Notes: generated by a model from the letters alone, not told the origin. A stretch of 64,000 bases of DNA from Bradyrhizobium stylosanthis (GCF_001641335.1 NZ_LVEM01000006.1:62300-126299), one strand, 5' to 3'. Numbered from the stretch's first letter, positions 37,101-45,344 are shown. Made by a program: numbers and translations.

Positions 37101-39341
37101 CTACAGACTTTCGGCCATGACGGGGATTCCAGTGACCTTGTCGCCGTTCTGTCTGGCCCAGAGCGATCGTGCCAGATTTTCCGGGACCTGTTCCCTAAAT
37201 TTTCCGACCTTGATGTTCGCCACGAACTCCGAGACGTCGTGGGGATCGATGTTTCGCATTTCGGCGAGCTTGGAGAGGATCGGTCGCAGTTCGCTCTCCT
37301 TGGTCTTGGAGACCGTGACGCCGAGTTCGTGCACACCCGATTGAAGCCCGGCCATCGCGAGCGCCGCGCTGAAGACCGCGGTCGCCTGAGATCCCCGCCA
37401 GAGAAAGATGTGGGTGTCGCGCTCTTCTTCGACCAGCGATCGACTTTCCAGATCGAGCTCGCGGAACATGTCGCGACCTTCCGCCAGGAGATCCCGGGCT
37501 CTGGCGTCGAGATAGGGTGGGACGTCGTCGGTGAGATAGACCTTGCGCATCTCCGCGATCAGCCGGTCGTGAGCCGGTTCGCCGGCCGCGGGCTCGAAAC
37601 GTGGCACGACGCCACCCGGATGCGGAGCGACCACCAGCGTCATCGTCTGTTCGTCGAGGTCCTGCACGATCCAGCGCTGGCCCGCGAAGACGACGAGTCC
37701 TTCCTTGTGGACCGGATGCATGATCGGCAACGTTCCGAGCGTGCGCCCGCCGGTCGTCAACCGCCACTCCTCGTTCGATTCGAACACCGCGAAGAAGCTC
37801 CGGGACTGGCCGACCTTCTCGCCCTCCTGCCCAAGCATCAGCGTTCCGTCGCCCGCCTGCTCGATGAAGCGGACGGCTTCGCTGCCGAGATGCCGGAGCA
37901 GCGAAGCGAAGTCGGCGGTGGAGATTGAGGCGAACGGCCCCGGGCCGCACAGCAGGTCGTAGAGAGGCTTCGGCCCGATGCCGCCGCGTTCCATGATCAC
38001 ACTCAGCATCTGGTGGATGAGCGTCGAGGCGATCTCGGGTGCAGTGCGGGCCTCCTCCACGAATCCTTCGAGCAACAACCTGACCACGGCGACGGATCTG
38101 ATGGTGTTGAGCCGCAAGCGATCGAGGATGCCGGACTTGTTGTCGATGTTCGGCTCGCGGAGGTAGATGCGCAGGACCGAAGGAGTTCCGCGTCGCCTAC
38201 CGGTCCGGCCGAGCCTTTGCTTCAACGAGGCGAGCGAGCGCGGCGCGCCGATCTGGGCGACCGATTTGACCGAGCCGATGTCGACGCCGAGCTCGAGGGT
38301 CGAGGTGCATACCGCCGTCGTCGGCAGTCTCCCCTCCTTCAGCCGATCTTCGAGCTCTTCGCAGAGCACCTTCGAAAGACTTCCGTGATGCGGATAGAAC
38401 TCGTTGGGTACCTCGGCCTTCTCCGAGCGCCTGCGTAGGCGGTCGGCGGTCGACTCCACCGTCCGCCGCGAACCGCCGAACACGAGGTTGTTCTCCCCCC
38501 GCAGCATCTCGAACAGATGATCGGAGATCGAGTCAAGCGCGATCCGCCGCGGCTCCTGCTGCTCCGGACCCGTTCCGCCGCCTTCCGCGTGATCCGGATC
38601 GTCGAGATCCGGCGGCTCGACGTAGCCTCTGACCTGAAGGCGCAATTCCGGAGCGTCCGACTTGGCCACGAGCTCTTCGACGTTCGTAGGATCTCTCGGT
38701 CGCAGCCACGCCCGGGCCTGGCCGAGGTTGCCGATCGTCGCGGAAAGCCCGACGCGCCGGGCCGGACGCGCCGCCATCGCGTCCATCCGCCGCAGCAGGC
38801 TGGCCACATGCAGTCCACGCGGTCCCTGCAGAAACGAATGAAGCTCGTCGATAACGATGAACTCGGCGGCCGACAGCAACCGTTTAGCGTCGGCCGGACG
38901 ACGGACGAACATCGCCTCGATCGATTCCGGGGTGATGAGGGCGATCCCGTCGGGCTTGTTCATCGCCTTCTTCTTCTCGGCCTGCGGCGCATCCCCGTGC
39001 CATTTCACAACGGGGATTTCCATGCTCTCGCACAGTCCCTCGAGCCGCCGGAACTGGTCGTTGATGAGCGCCTTGAGCGGGCTGATGTACAGGACCGAGA
39101 AGCCCGAAGCGCTGCGCTCTGCGATCGACGTCAGGATCGGGAGGAACGCCGCTTCCGTCTTGCCGGCCGCGGTCGTCGCGGAGATCAGGATGTCGCGGTC
39201 GTCCTCGAGAACGGCGAGGATCGTGCGCGCCTGGATCTCGCGCAGCTCGTCCCAGCCCTGATCGCGGATCCAGCGGCGGATCTTGGGATGTAGCAGGTGG
39301 TAGGCGGCTTCAAGTCCCGAGCCGGAAGCTGGTGAGTTCAT
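37101..39341 (-). CDS. sngC: Shango-type DEAD/DEAH helicase (SngC-like)
   Basis: A 746-residue SF2 helicase starting at ATG 39341 (GGAGA upstream), overlapping the 3' end of sngB by 32 bases. Walker A is SATTAAGKTEA (55-64), the DExH box is IDELH (164-168), motif III is LSATIG, and motif VI is RLGRTGRRRG in the second RecA domain. A 250-residue C-terminal region follows that I cannot assign. In Shango, a three-gene anti-phage system (TerB-like SngA, ATPase SngB, helicase SngC), this gene is the helicase. Order and coupling here agree. The reading frame is intact. Confidence 0.8.
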   Translation of the reverse strand: MNSPASGSGLEAAYHLLHPKIRRWIRDQGWDELREIQARTILAVLEDDRDILISATTAAGKTEAAFLPILTSIAERSASGFSVLYISPLKALINDQFRRLEGLCESMEIPVVKWHGDAPQAEKKKAMNKPDGIALITPESIEAMFVRRPADAKRLLSAAEFIVIDELHSFLQGPRGLHVASLLRRMDAMAARPARRVGLSATIGNLGQARAWLRPRDPTNVEELVAKSDAPELRLQVRGYVEPPDLDDPDHAEGGGTGPEQQEPRRIALDSISDHLFEMLRGENNLVFGGSRRTVESTADRLRRRSEKAEVPNEFYPHHGSLSKVLCEELEDRLKEGRLPTTAVCTSTLELGVDIGSVKSVAQIGAPRSLASLKQRLGRTGRRRGTPSVLRIYLREPNIDNKSGILDRLRLNTIRSVAVVRLLLEGFVEEARTAPEIASTLIHQMLSVIMERGGIGPKPLYDLLCGPGPFASISTADFASLLRHLGSEAVRFIEQAGDGTLMLGQEGEKVGQSRSFFAVFESNEEWRLTTGGRTLGTLPIMHPVHKEGLVVFAGQRWIVQDLDEQTMTLVVAPHPGGVVPRFEPAAGEPAHDRLIAEMRKVYLTDDVPPYLDARARDLLAEGRDMFRELDLESRSLVEEERDTHIFLWRGSQATAVFSAALAMAGLQSGVHELGVTVSKTKESELRPILSKLAEMRNIDPHDVSEFVANIKVGKFREQVPENLARSLWARQNGDKVTGIPVMAESL

Positions 39342-40641
39342 CGTCGTCTCCGGGCTGAGCGCCGCCTTCGGGCACCGCTTCCTGCTGGCCTTGCAGATCG
39401 GCGGGTACGTCGACCTGCCCAACAAGGTCCTGCCACTTCGTGCCCGGGTTCTGCTCGAGCACGGAAAGCATCTGCACGAAGGCCTTCACGGTCGTCCGCG
39501 GCGTGCGGAAATACGCCTCTCCGATGCGGCGATCGCAGTGGGCCATGAAGGCGGTAAGCGCCTCGTCGGGAATCAGATATTTGGTCGGGTCCCCGGCAGC
39601 GAACACCGTTCGGATATTGGACAGAAGGATCAGAAGATCTTCCGGCCTCAGGCTCTGGAGGTTTATCACCGGGCCCGAGAGATCGACGAGACCTTTGGTG
39701 GCGAACTGGTTCTCCGCGAGCCGCGACTGCAGCGCCTCGTAGCTGAACAGGCCGCGCCGGGTGTCCATCAGAAACTGGGGTGTGCCGCACATGAGGAAGC
39801 CGATGTTGGCGGTGTTTCCCTGCAGAGCGTCGTTCACGATGCGGAGGATCTGTTCGAAGTTCGATTTGCGCGCCTGGGCATTCTGGAGCTTGTAGATGTT
39901 CACCATCTCGTCGAACATCACCAGCAGGCCCGCATAACCTGCGACCTTCGTCAGGCACGCGAGGGACTTCAGTGAATCGTACACGCTGTCGTCGTCGATT
40001 ATGGTCCTGACGCCGAGGGATCTGTTAGCCTCGGTCTTGGTCGAGAATTCTCCGCGCAGCCAACGCAGGGCCGCGAGCTTGAGCTCCTCGTTTGACGCTT
40101 CGCTGCCGCGCCAGTAGGCCTTGAGCACCGTCGCGAAATCGTACCCTCCGACGAATTCCTGGATCGGAGCCAGCTTCTCGTCGATCACCTTTTCGACCGG
40201 GACCTGCCGTTCTCCGGCTTCCTTGACGGCGTCGGTGACGAGCCGCTCGACGACCGCCGCCAACGCGCCGCCCTCCGGCTTCGTGCGTGTCGCCATGTTC
40301 CGGACGGCTTCGCAATAGAGCGCCCTCACCTGACCGCCACTGGCGTAGATGCGGCGATCGGGCCCCAGATCCGCGTGCACAGTCACGCACCTCCGCTCCA
40401 GCGCGATCAGCCTGATGAGGTTCGCAAAGAACGTCTTGCCGGCGCCGTAGTCGCCGATCACGAATCTGACGGCTGCGCCGCCGTCCGCGATGCGGTCGAC
40501 GTCCCGAACCAACGCTCCGATCTCCGCGGCTCTGCCGACCTGGATGTGCGGAAGTCCGACGCGCGGGACCACGCCGGCGCTCAGCGCCTGGATGATGGTG
40601 TCCCGCTCCTTCGGCTTTATCGTCTTTGGCGCTTTGCTCAT
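39310..40641 (-). CDS. sngB: Shango-type ATPase (SngB-like, BrxC/BrxD-like P-loop)
   Basis: A 443-residue P-loop ATPase of the former DUF2791 group, related to the BREX ATP-binding proteins. Walker A GDYGAGKTFF (63-72), Walker B LLVMFDEMVNI (Asp244-Glu245), a sensor region GNTANIGFLMCGTPQF and an arginine-rich end FRTPRTTVKAFVQ are all present. The start overlaps the sngA remnant stop by four bases (ATGA), and the end overlaps sngC. So the three cistrons are tightly coupled, as in Shango loci. BREX is excluded because no PglX, PglZ or BrxL-like gene is present. Confidence 0.8.
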   Translation of the reverse strand: MSKAPKTIKPKERDTIIQALSAGVVPRVGLPHIQVGRAAEIGALVRDVDRIADGGAAVRFVIGDYGAGKTFFANLIRLIALERRCVTVHADLGPDRRIYASGGQVRALYCEAVRNMATRTKPEGGALAAVVERLVTDAVKEAGERQVPVEKVIDEKLAPIQEFVGGYDFATVLKAYWRGSEASNEELKLAALRWLRGEFSTKTEANRSLGVRTIIDDDSVYDSLKSLACLTKVAGYAGLLVMFDEMVNIYKLQNAQARKSNFEQILRIVNDALQGNTANIGFLMCGTPQFLMDTRRGLFSYEALQSRLAENQFATKGLVDLSGPVINLQSLRPEDLLILLSNIRTVFAAGDPTKYLIPDEALTAFMAHCDRRIGEAYFRTPRTTVKAFVQMLSVLEQNPGTKWQDLVGQVDVPADLQGQQEAVPEGGAQPGDDDELTSFRLGT

Positions 40642-41003
40642 GCCGTCGTCTCTCTCAGTTGAACCAGTCGCTCCCGCAGATGCGGCACCATGACGATCTC
40701 GTCCCCGTCTTCGAGCAGCGATTCCTCGAAGCGTTCGAACGACCAATCGTTGATGCGTTCGATGGCGCCGTCCGGCAGGAGTTTCATCGCGCGCGCACGC
40801 TGATCGAATTCGGCTCTCGCGACTGATCCCTTCCGCTCGAGAAGCTCGACAAGCTCGGTGTGCGGTCCGTCCAACCCCTCGAAGGAGGCCTCGCTCGCCG
40901 CCGATGCCACCGGTGTCTCGACCGGAGCCAGCGTCGCGTCTTCCTCGAAGATGTTCGCCAGCAGTTCCGCGACCGCGTCGGTCTCCCGCTGCGTCCGCGC
41001 CAC
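40638..41003 (-). pseudogene. sngA: TerB-C remnant of SngA
   Basis: A 121-residue open frame that matches only the C-terminal TerB-C domain: ETDAVAELLANIFEEDATL, then GLDGPHTELVELLERKG, a helical AEFDQRARAMKLLPDGAIE segment and NDWSFERFEESLLEDGDEI. Full SngA proteins have several hundred further residues with a TerB domain. In frame, a stop occurs at 41010-41012, and nothing TerB-like is seen further upstream, so the 5' part has been deleted. The GTG at 41003 is only the first possible start of the remnant. It still couples to sngB through ATGA. Confidence 0.75.
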
Positions 41004-41237
41004 CAGTGGCTACTGCGCGCATCAACCGGGAAACGTAATTGGGGACCAGCCGCCTGCAAGCGTGGCAGGACGAATCCGAGTACGGGTCTGGCCGGACTAG
41101 CAGGTCGCCCGCGCGAACCGCACCGGACGTCGAGCAGACGGCGATGACGACAGAACGCCATCCCCCGCGTTCCAATCCGAGCGGACATCGCGCCTGGCCC
41201 TCGCTGAGGCAACAGCCCGGCCGAATAGGAGAGCAGC

Positions 41238-41633
41238 ATGATTAACCTCGCCACCTTCACGCCCGCCCGCAGCACGCACATCTACACTCTTCCCGGCGCT
41301 TACTTTTCCAACCCGGGCGCCTTCATGGAATTCGCGTTGGAGCGCCGCCAATACGAGGCGGCCGTACAGACTTTCGCCAAAGAGGCCAGCCCGGCCGGCA
41401 TCAGCGAATCCATTGCGGCGGCCCATCGGTACGGCTTCAAGATGACCCGGGCCGAAGCCCGCGCCGCCGCCGCCGATCGACTGCGCAACAGTCTCTCCAA
41501 GCTCGGCTACACCGAAAGTGAGATTCAGTGGCACGCGGCTCGCCGCGGCCGGCGTGATCGGCACTACTATATTATGGACATGCGGACCGTTGAGGCGCGG
41601 TGGGACCAGTTGCGAAAGCGCCCATCGTACTAG
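41238..41633 (+). CDS. Hypothetical protein, island-borne
   Basis: A 131-residue basic protein that I do not recognise. ATG 41238 has AGGAG seven bases upstream. It has no signal peptide or membrane segment; the C-terminus (ARRGRRDRHYYIMDMRTVEARW) is rich in Arg and Tyr. It is divergent from the sngA remnant, with about 235 bases between, which contain the deletion junction. Its end overlaps the convergent gene at 41630 by four bases. Confidence 0.65.
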   Translation: MINLATFTPARSTHIYTLPGAYFSNPGAFMEFALERRQYEAAVQTFAKEASPAGISESIAAAHRYGFKMTRAEARAAAADRLRNSLSKLGYTESEIQWHAARRGRRDRHYYIMDMRTVEARWDQLRKRPSY

Positions 41634-41971
41634 TCGGACTTTTCGGGCATGTGGGGCGGCCGGGCTTTTGCTCGTGCCGCCTTTTTGCGTTTCGACGGCA
41701 GGCGAGACAACGCCAGGTCTAGTGCGGCCTTCGATCGCTCCATTGCCGCGGCATCTGGACGGCCCGCAATCTTCGGAGCCCGTACAGGCGTCACGCGGTA
41801 GTTGGTCCGAACCGCCTCCTGCACATTCGCCGCGGTTGTTAGAAGCTTTTTTCCAGGCCGGTAGCAGACCAGCTTTCCGGCCCGATGCATCCGCTTCAAG
41901 GTGTCAGCGTCGGCGCCAGGGATGAGTTTGGCCGCTTCGTCGAGGGTGATCAGGGCGTCGTCATCGGTCAT
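41630..41971 (-). CDS. Small DNA-binding-like protein, coupled pair (second gene)
   Basis: A 113-residue protein with an excisionase-like N-terminal half (ITLDEAAKLIPGADADTLKR, HRAGKLVCYRPGKKLLTT) and a lysine/alanine-rich tail (RLPSKRKKAARAKARPPH). ATG 41971 overlaps the stop of the gene upstream by ATGA, so it is translationally coupled. Function probably regulation of an integrated element. Confidence 0.7.
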   Translation of the reverse strand: MTDDDALITLDEAAKLIPGADADTLKRMHRAGKLVCYRPGKKLLTTAANVQEAVRTNYRVTPVRAPKIAGRPDAAAMERSKAALDLALSRLPSKRKKAARAKARPPHMPEKSD

Positions 41972-42186
41972 CGGGGCTGCTTTTTCGTGTCTGGAGCGGA
42001 GCGCGGTCCCCTTGAGGTCTTTCCAGATATTCCAGAGGCGTCGCCGCAGTTGTTCAGCTTCTCCCGCTGGCTGTTGCGCATCCACGCTTCATGTTCGACG
42101 AGGTGCTCGGCCCACGTGGCTATCGTCACGTTGCAGTACGCCGCGGCTTCGCGTCCGGTCATCAAGCGAGGTTCGGCGGTCATCAT
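41968..42186 (-). CDS. Small HTH protein, coupled pair (first gene)
   Basis: A 72-residue protein with RLMTGREAAAYCNVTIATWA, the recognition of AlpA/HTH_17-type DNA-binding proteins. Two ATGs stand together at the start (42184-42186 and the next codon). The C-terminal half is polar and unlike the usual wing. The last four bases overlap the next start. An operator-like palindrome lies 34 bases upstream at 42220. Confidence 0.65.
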   Translation of the reverse strand: MMTAEPRLMTGREAAAYCNVTIATWAEHLVEHEAWMRNSQREKLNNCGDASGISGKTSRGPRSAPDTKKQPR

Positions 42187-42219
42187 GGTCGACCGATAGC
42201 ACGCGCGGAGCCTTCGGCG

Positions 42220-42234
42220 TGTTGACAATCAACA
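42220..42234. promoter_or_regulatory. Operator-like palindrome, copy 1
   Basis: TGTTGA-CAA-TCAACA, a perfect 6-base dyad between two divergent gene sets (42186 minus, 42315 plus). TTGACA inside it could be a -35 box. The same half-sites recur at 45388-45403 with a 4-base spacer. Confidence 0.55.
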
Positions 42235-42314
42235 TATGTATTGTTTTCACAGAATAATTTGTAGTTGCGTGCCCTTGTGGTTCCGATTAGATGCCGGCGG
42301 TAAGGGGATTTCAA

Positions 42315-42599
42315 ATGAAGCGTTTCTGGACGGCGATAGCCGCGAAATCGCGAATGTTCAAAGATCCGGATTCGATCCACGACGCTTCGCTAGGCGCCGT
42401 CGCGCCTTGTCCAAGTGGCAACGACGATTGTGTTTGCCTCGACGCCAACGGCCGCAATTCACAGGGCGGCATGACAGGACTCCAGACACTCAGTATTCGC
42501 ATCAACGGATCGTCTGCCGAAGCGTTCAGCGAGATGGCTGACACGTCCAAGTGCGGAAAGATGGTGCCTTTCCCGGCGCTGAACGGCCGCAGTCGTTGA
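42315..42599 (+). CDS. Hypothetical small protein
   Basis: A 94-residue protein of unknown function from ATG 42315, seven bases after AAGGGGA. It has a cysteine cluster CPSGNDDCVCLDANG. Its TGA overlaps the TTG start of the following HTH gene, so the two are coupled. An alternative start at ATG 42291 lacks a ribosome-binding site. Confidence 0.6.
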   Translation: MKRFWTAIAAKSRMFKDPDSIHDASLGAVAPCPSGNDDCVCLDANGRNSQGGMTGLQTLSIRINGSSAEAFSEMADTSKCGKMVPFPALNGRSR

Positions 42600-42829
42600 C
42601 GCTCCGACCAGATCCGATCGCGTATCCTCCGCGTGGGCGGAATCGCGATGCGGCCGCCCGCTACGTCGGCGTGGGGACGACCAAATTCGACGAGATGGTC
42701 GCCGATGGTCGAATGCCCCGCCCTTATCGGGTCGGGGCGCGCGCTATCTGGGACAGGTTCAAGCTCGACGCGGCGTTTACTGATCTTCCGGACGTGAAAA
42801 CGCACCGAACCCGCTGGACCGGATGCTAG
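42596..42829 (+). CDS. Small AlpA-like HTH protein
   Basis: A 77-residue protein. The core NRDAAARYVGVGTTKFDEMV plus DGRMPRPYRVGARAIWDRFK is the winged HTH found in many rhizobial island and prophage regulators. TTG 42596 overlaps the stop of the preceding gene (TTGA). It ends six bases from the convergent cold-shock gene. Confidence 0.72.
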   Translation: MTLRPDPIAYPPRGRNRDAAARYVGVGTTKFDEMVADGRMPRPYRVGARAIWDRFKLDAAFTDLPDVKTHRTRWTGC

Positions 42830-42834
42830 CGGGC

Positions 42835-43038
42835 TCAACCTATCCGTAGATTTTCCGCCGAGTCTTTTCCGCGATTGTTCACGACGTCGAAGCTAACTTT
42901 CGCGCCCTCTGCCAGCGAAGTGAAACCAGCTTTCTCAACTGCTGAGATGTGAACAAAGATGTCCTTGCCGCCGTTGTCGGGCTGTATAAATCCATAACCC
43001 TTTGTCGAGTTGAACCACTTGACCGTCCCTAAGGCCAC
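42835..43038 (-). CDS. cspA: Cold-shock protein (CspA family)
   Basis: A 67-residue single OB-fold RNA/ssDNA-binding protein. RNP1 KGYGFIQP and RNP2 DIFVHISAVE are intact. It starts at GTG 43038 after GGAGAA. Such proteins melt RNA structure and act in cold or stress adaptation; copies also travel on phages. It is one of three cold-shock-domain loci within 1.2 kb. Confidence 0.95.
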   Translation of the reverse strand: MALGTVKWFNSTKGYGFIQPDNGGKDIFVHISAVEKAGFTSLAEGAKVSFDVVNNRGKDSAENLRIG

Positions 43039-43139
43039 TTAACTTCTCCATTTCTCAAAAACCAAAGCTAGTGCGCAAATATCGACAAAAGAAAGGCTGT
43101 TAGAGCGTGTCCCCACAATGAGCTATCCCCGCGATTGAA

Positions 43140-43259
43140 GCAGCGCGGGCGCGACTCGGCGTCGGGAAGTGCGAAGAGAACCGACGCTGTCCGCGCGCCC
43201 GCGCTGCCAGCGAAGTTGGTGGCGATGTGACTGTCCCTTATCGCACGCCGCAAACTTCG
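43140..43259. repeat. Hairpin repeat family, locus A (pair)
   Basis: Two hairpins in tandem. HP1 (43140-43207) has the outer stem GCAGCGCGGGCGCG/CGCGCCCGCGCTGC and the family motif CTCGGCGTCGG facing CCGACGCTGTCC. HP2 (43211-43259) has outer arms CGAAGTT/AACTTCG and a shortened centre GTGACTGTCCCT, as if the middle had been deleted. It lies 100 bases upstream of the cspA start. Confidence 0.75.
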
Positions 43260-43302
43260 GTGATCAGCCCTCGTCCTTGGATTGGCGAGACTGACCACAC
43301 TG

Positions 43303-43384
43303 GCCTCCGAGAGGATCAAACTCTCAAGGGCGAGCAAGGGTATTGCGGAGAAGTGCTGCAAGCACCTACCAGGATTGGTTGGTG
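43303..43384. repeat. Segment shared with locus B, copy A
   Basis: CTCCGAGAGG, GGAGAAGTG and GCAAGCACCTACC followed by GGATTGGT appear in the same order as at 47894-47978. It follows the hairpin pair at about 45 bases in A and 27 in B. No protein is encoded. Confidence 0.65.
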
Positions 43385-43528
43385 CCGATCTCAAGCGGCC
43401 TGGGGCAAATGCGCCATGGCGACTGCCGGGAGACGGGTTTCGCGGACGCAACAAGCCACGAAATCGATCCTAGCCGATTCCTTATTGCAGCCCAATCGAT
43501 GCAGGTCCGTGGAAACCGGATGCTTTCG

Positions 43529-43734
43529 TTAGCCGATCCGCAAATTCTCGGCTGACACTTTCCCATTCCGCCCCGTCGTCAGTTCGTAACTGACCTTCGC
43601 CCCTTCAGCGAGACCGGTATAGCCCGCTTTTTCAACAGCCGAGATGTGAACGAACACGTCAGGACCACCATCCTGCGGCTGAATAACTCCATATCCCTTG
43701 GTCGCGTTGAACACTTCACGGTACCCAAAGCCAC
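43529..43734 (-). pseudogene. Cold-shock protein, frameshifted
   Basis: From GTG 43734 (GGAG upstream) it reads VALGTVK, then one base is missing in the expected WF codons (AAGTG-TTC near 43712). In the next frame it continues FNATKGYGVIQPQDGG, DVFVHISAVEKAGYTG and SAENLRIG. Restoring one G gives a 68-residue cold-shock protein close to the one at 42835, so it is a recent duplicate that has decayed. Confidence 0.85.
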
Positions 43735-43809
43735 GTATAACACTCCGATAAAAATAGAGGTAGGAAGTCTAAATTGACGATGGTTCGCGAGCAAGAACGT
43801 AGGTTGCGA

Positions 43810-44043
43810 CTAGGTTAGTCGAACTTGAACAGCTTTGGGCTTGCCCCGAACCTCGTCAAAATCGGTCTCGAAGGTAACTTCGCGACCGACGGTGGGCCTA
43901 TCGTCCGACGCCAGTGCCGAATTGTGAAAAAATAAGTCGGGGCCACCCTCATGATTTCGAAGCCAACCAAATCCGCCCGATCGCGACGCGCTCCAAGCGA
44001 TCACACGTCCGTTCTTCCTCACTTGATTGTTCCGTGATGTCAT
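43810..44043 (-). CDS. Divergent cold-shock-domain protein
   Basis: A 77-residue protein with an OB-fold pattern: GRVIAWSASRSGGFGWLRN (RNP1-like GGFGWL) and DLFFHNSAL (RNP2-like). It differs strongly from the two CspA copies nearby. Its ATG overlaps the stop of the upstream gene by ATGA, so it is the last gene of a four-gene minus-strand operon (45344 to 43810). Confidence 0.75.
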   Translation of the reverse strand: MTSRNNQVRKNGRVIAWSASRSGGFGWLRNHEGGPDLFFHNSALASDDRPTVGREVTFETDFDEVRGKPKAVQVRLT

Positions 44044-44396
44044 CCGACGATCATGTAGAGTGTTTTGGAGTCGGGCGGATCGAGCGCGTCGTATTCGCTC
44101 TGCGTCAACTTCACCATGCGCTCGATATTCTGATCCACGGCCAGAAGATCAGCCGGCGCCGTGGTGATCGTTGCAGTTCCGGCAGCGCAAACGAATTTCC
44201 ACCGGGTCGCCATGGCGAACGGCCCGAAGAGCTTCGTTTCGTCGGCCGCGATTGCCGTGACACTTTCGGGCGTATCGCCGATGCGGTCGCCCAACCGAGT
44301 CACAGACGCGGCACTGTCTGCCGGAACGCTTACCGTCAGTATGTGAAGTGGCGCAAGCGAGTCGGTGGTCTTTGAGACCGCAATCAGAGTGGTCAT
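44040..44396 (-). CDS. Hypothetical, phage-structural-like protein
   Basis: A 118-residue acidic protein. The C-terminus VKLTQSEYDALDPPDSKTLY plus MIVG looks like the tail common in phage baseplate or fibre-associated proteins, where a YDAL-PPD-TLY segment ends the chain. The rest is beta-rich by composition. It is the third gene of the operon, four bases after the previous stop, and couples to the cold-shock-domain gene. Confidence 0.6.
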   Translation of the reverse strand: MTTLIAVSKTTDSLAPLHILTVSVPADSAASVTRLGDRIGDTPESVTAIAADETKLFGPFAMATRWKFVCAAGTATITTAPADLLAVDQNIERMVKLTQSEYDALDPPDSKTLYMIVG

Positions 44397-44400
44397 GCGA

Positions 44401-44694
44401 TCAGCCTGGCGTGAAGGCGGAAATTTGCGCGTTGGAAGCGGCGAGGATCTGGTCTTCCCAACCCTGCGCCTGGTTCGGTGCGAACTGGCTGTGGCTCAGC
44501 ATACGAATGGTGTTGTTCAGCGCCGCGTGGTCGAGCGGAAAGCCTTGCACGGTCGCGCCACTGACGTTCGTATTGCCAATGGTGCGGTCGAGCGCCGCTA
44601 GCGAGATATATGCCGATTTCAATGACGCAAGGGCGCTGGCGTATGCGGAGCCGGCTGCAGCACGGGAGGTTTGGAGTTGAGATAGTGTCGCCAT
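44401..44694 (-). CDS. Hypothetical protein, operon gene 2
   Basis: A 97-residue alanine- and serine-rich helical protein (QTSRAAAGSAYASALASLK) that I do not recognise. It starts two bases after the upstream stop. The ending GWEDQILAASNAQISAF is amphipathic. Probably phage-derived, judging from its neighbours. Confidence 0.6.
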   Translation of the reverse strand: MATLSQLQTSRAAAGSAYASALASLKSAYISLAALDRTIGNTNVSGATVQGFPLDHAALNNTIRMLSHSQFAPNQAQGWEDQILAASNAQISAFTPG

Positions 44695-44696
44695 TT

Positions 44697-45344
44697 TCAG
44701 TTCGCCTCTTCGATGAGCTTGGAAAATTCGTGGGATTGCCAACCCCCGGTGCGCGCAGCTTCGTTAACGACTGTGCTACTGACGGCGTCGAGAAACGCGA
44801 TTGCGTCCTCTTGCTGTGCGATTAGCTGCATGTCTGCAGCGTGAAACTGGCTCCGGTAGTTGTCGAGCAGCTTGGCGCGCTGAGCCTCGCTGATGCCTGA
44901 CAGCAGGGTTGGTCCCGACAACAAAGCGGAATACACTTCAACAGGGTGGTCGAGCTTTGCCAGGAACTGCATTCGCTCCGGCGCCGGCATGCCGCGAAAC
45001 ATTGCTCGAATGTCACTGCGAACTACCGCCGTTTCGAGATCGCTCTTGTCGCCGGTTGGAGGGACCAGGCGCTTTGTCCAAGTGGCCAGATCATCCCGGC
45101 ATTGCTTGGCCTGCGATCGCGCTTTCCGGAGAGACGTTGATGTCCCGTCGATGATGTGCGTGCGAACGAACCCGCGTTGCCCTTCGGCCGTCCGGGTTCG
45201 ATCTGCAGCCGCATTCTTTGTTACCGTGCGTAATACGTCCACCGCATCCGCCAGGTGACGTGCCGTCGCGATAAGGGGTTTCGCGCGTTCCACGACCTCG
45301 TGCGGTGCGCCGCGCTGCTCGATCAATTGATGCAATTCGTTCAT
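44697..45344 (-). CDS. Hypothetical protein, operon gene 1
   Basis: A 215-residue helical, highly charged protein with no signal or membrane segment. The N-terminal half may form coiled coil (residues 1-100). No family recognised. It leads the four-gene operon and an operator-like palindrome (45386-45405) lies 42 bases before its start. Confidence 0.62.
   Translation of the reverse strand: MNELHQLIEQRGAPHEVVERAKPLIATARHLADAVDVLRTVTKNAAADRTRTAEGQRGFVRTHIIDGTSTSLRKARSQAKQCRDDLATWTKRLVPPTGDKSDLETAVVRSDIRAMFRGMPAPERMQFLAKLDHPVEVYSALLSGPTLLSGISEAQRAKLLDNYRSQFHAADMQLIAQQEDAIAFLDAVSSTVVNEAARTGGWQSHEFSKLIEEAN

Noticed and set aside
39310..41003. BREX system
   Set aside because: The ATPase resembles BREX ATP-binding proteins, but no PglX methylase, PglZ phosphatase, BrxA/B or BrxL is present. 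The TerB-C and helicase partners fit Shango better.
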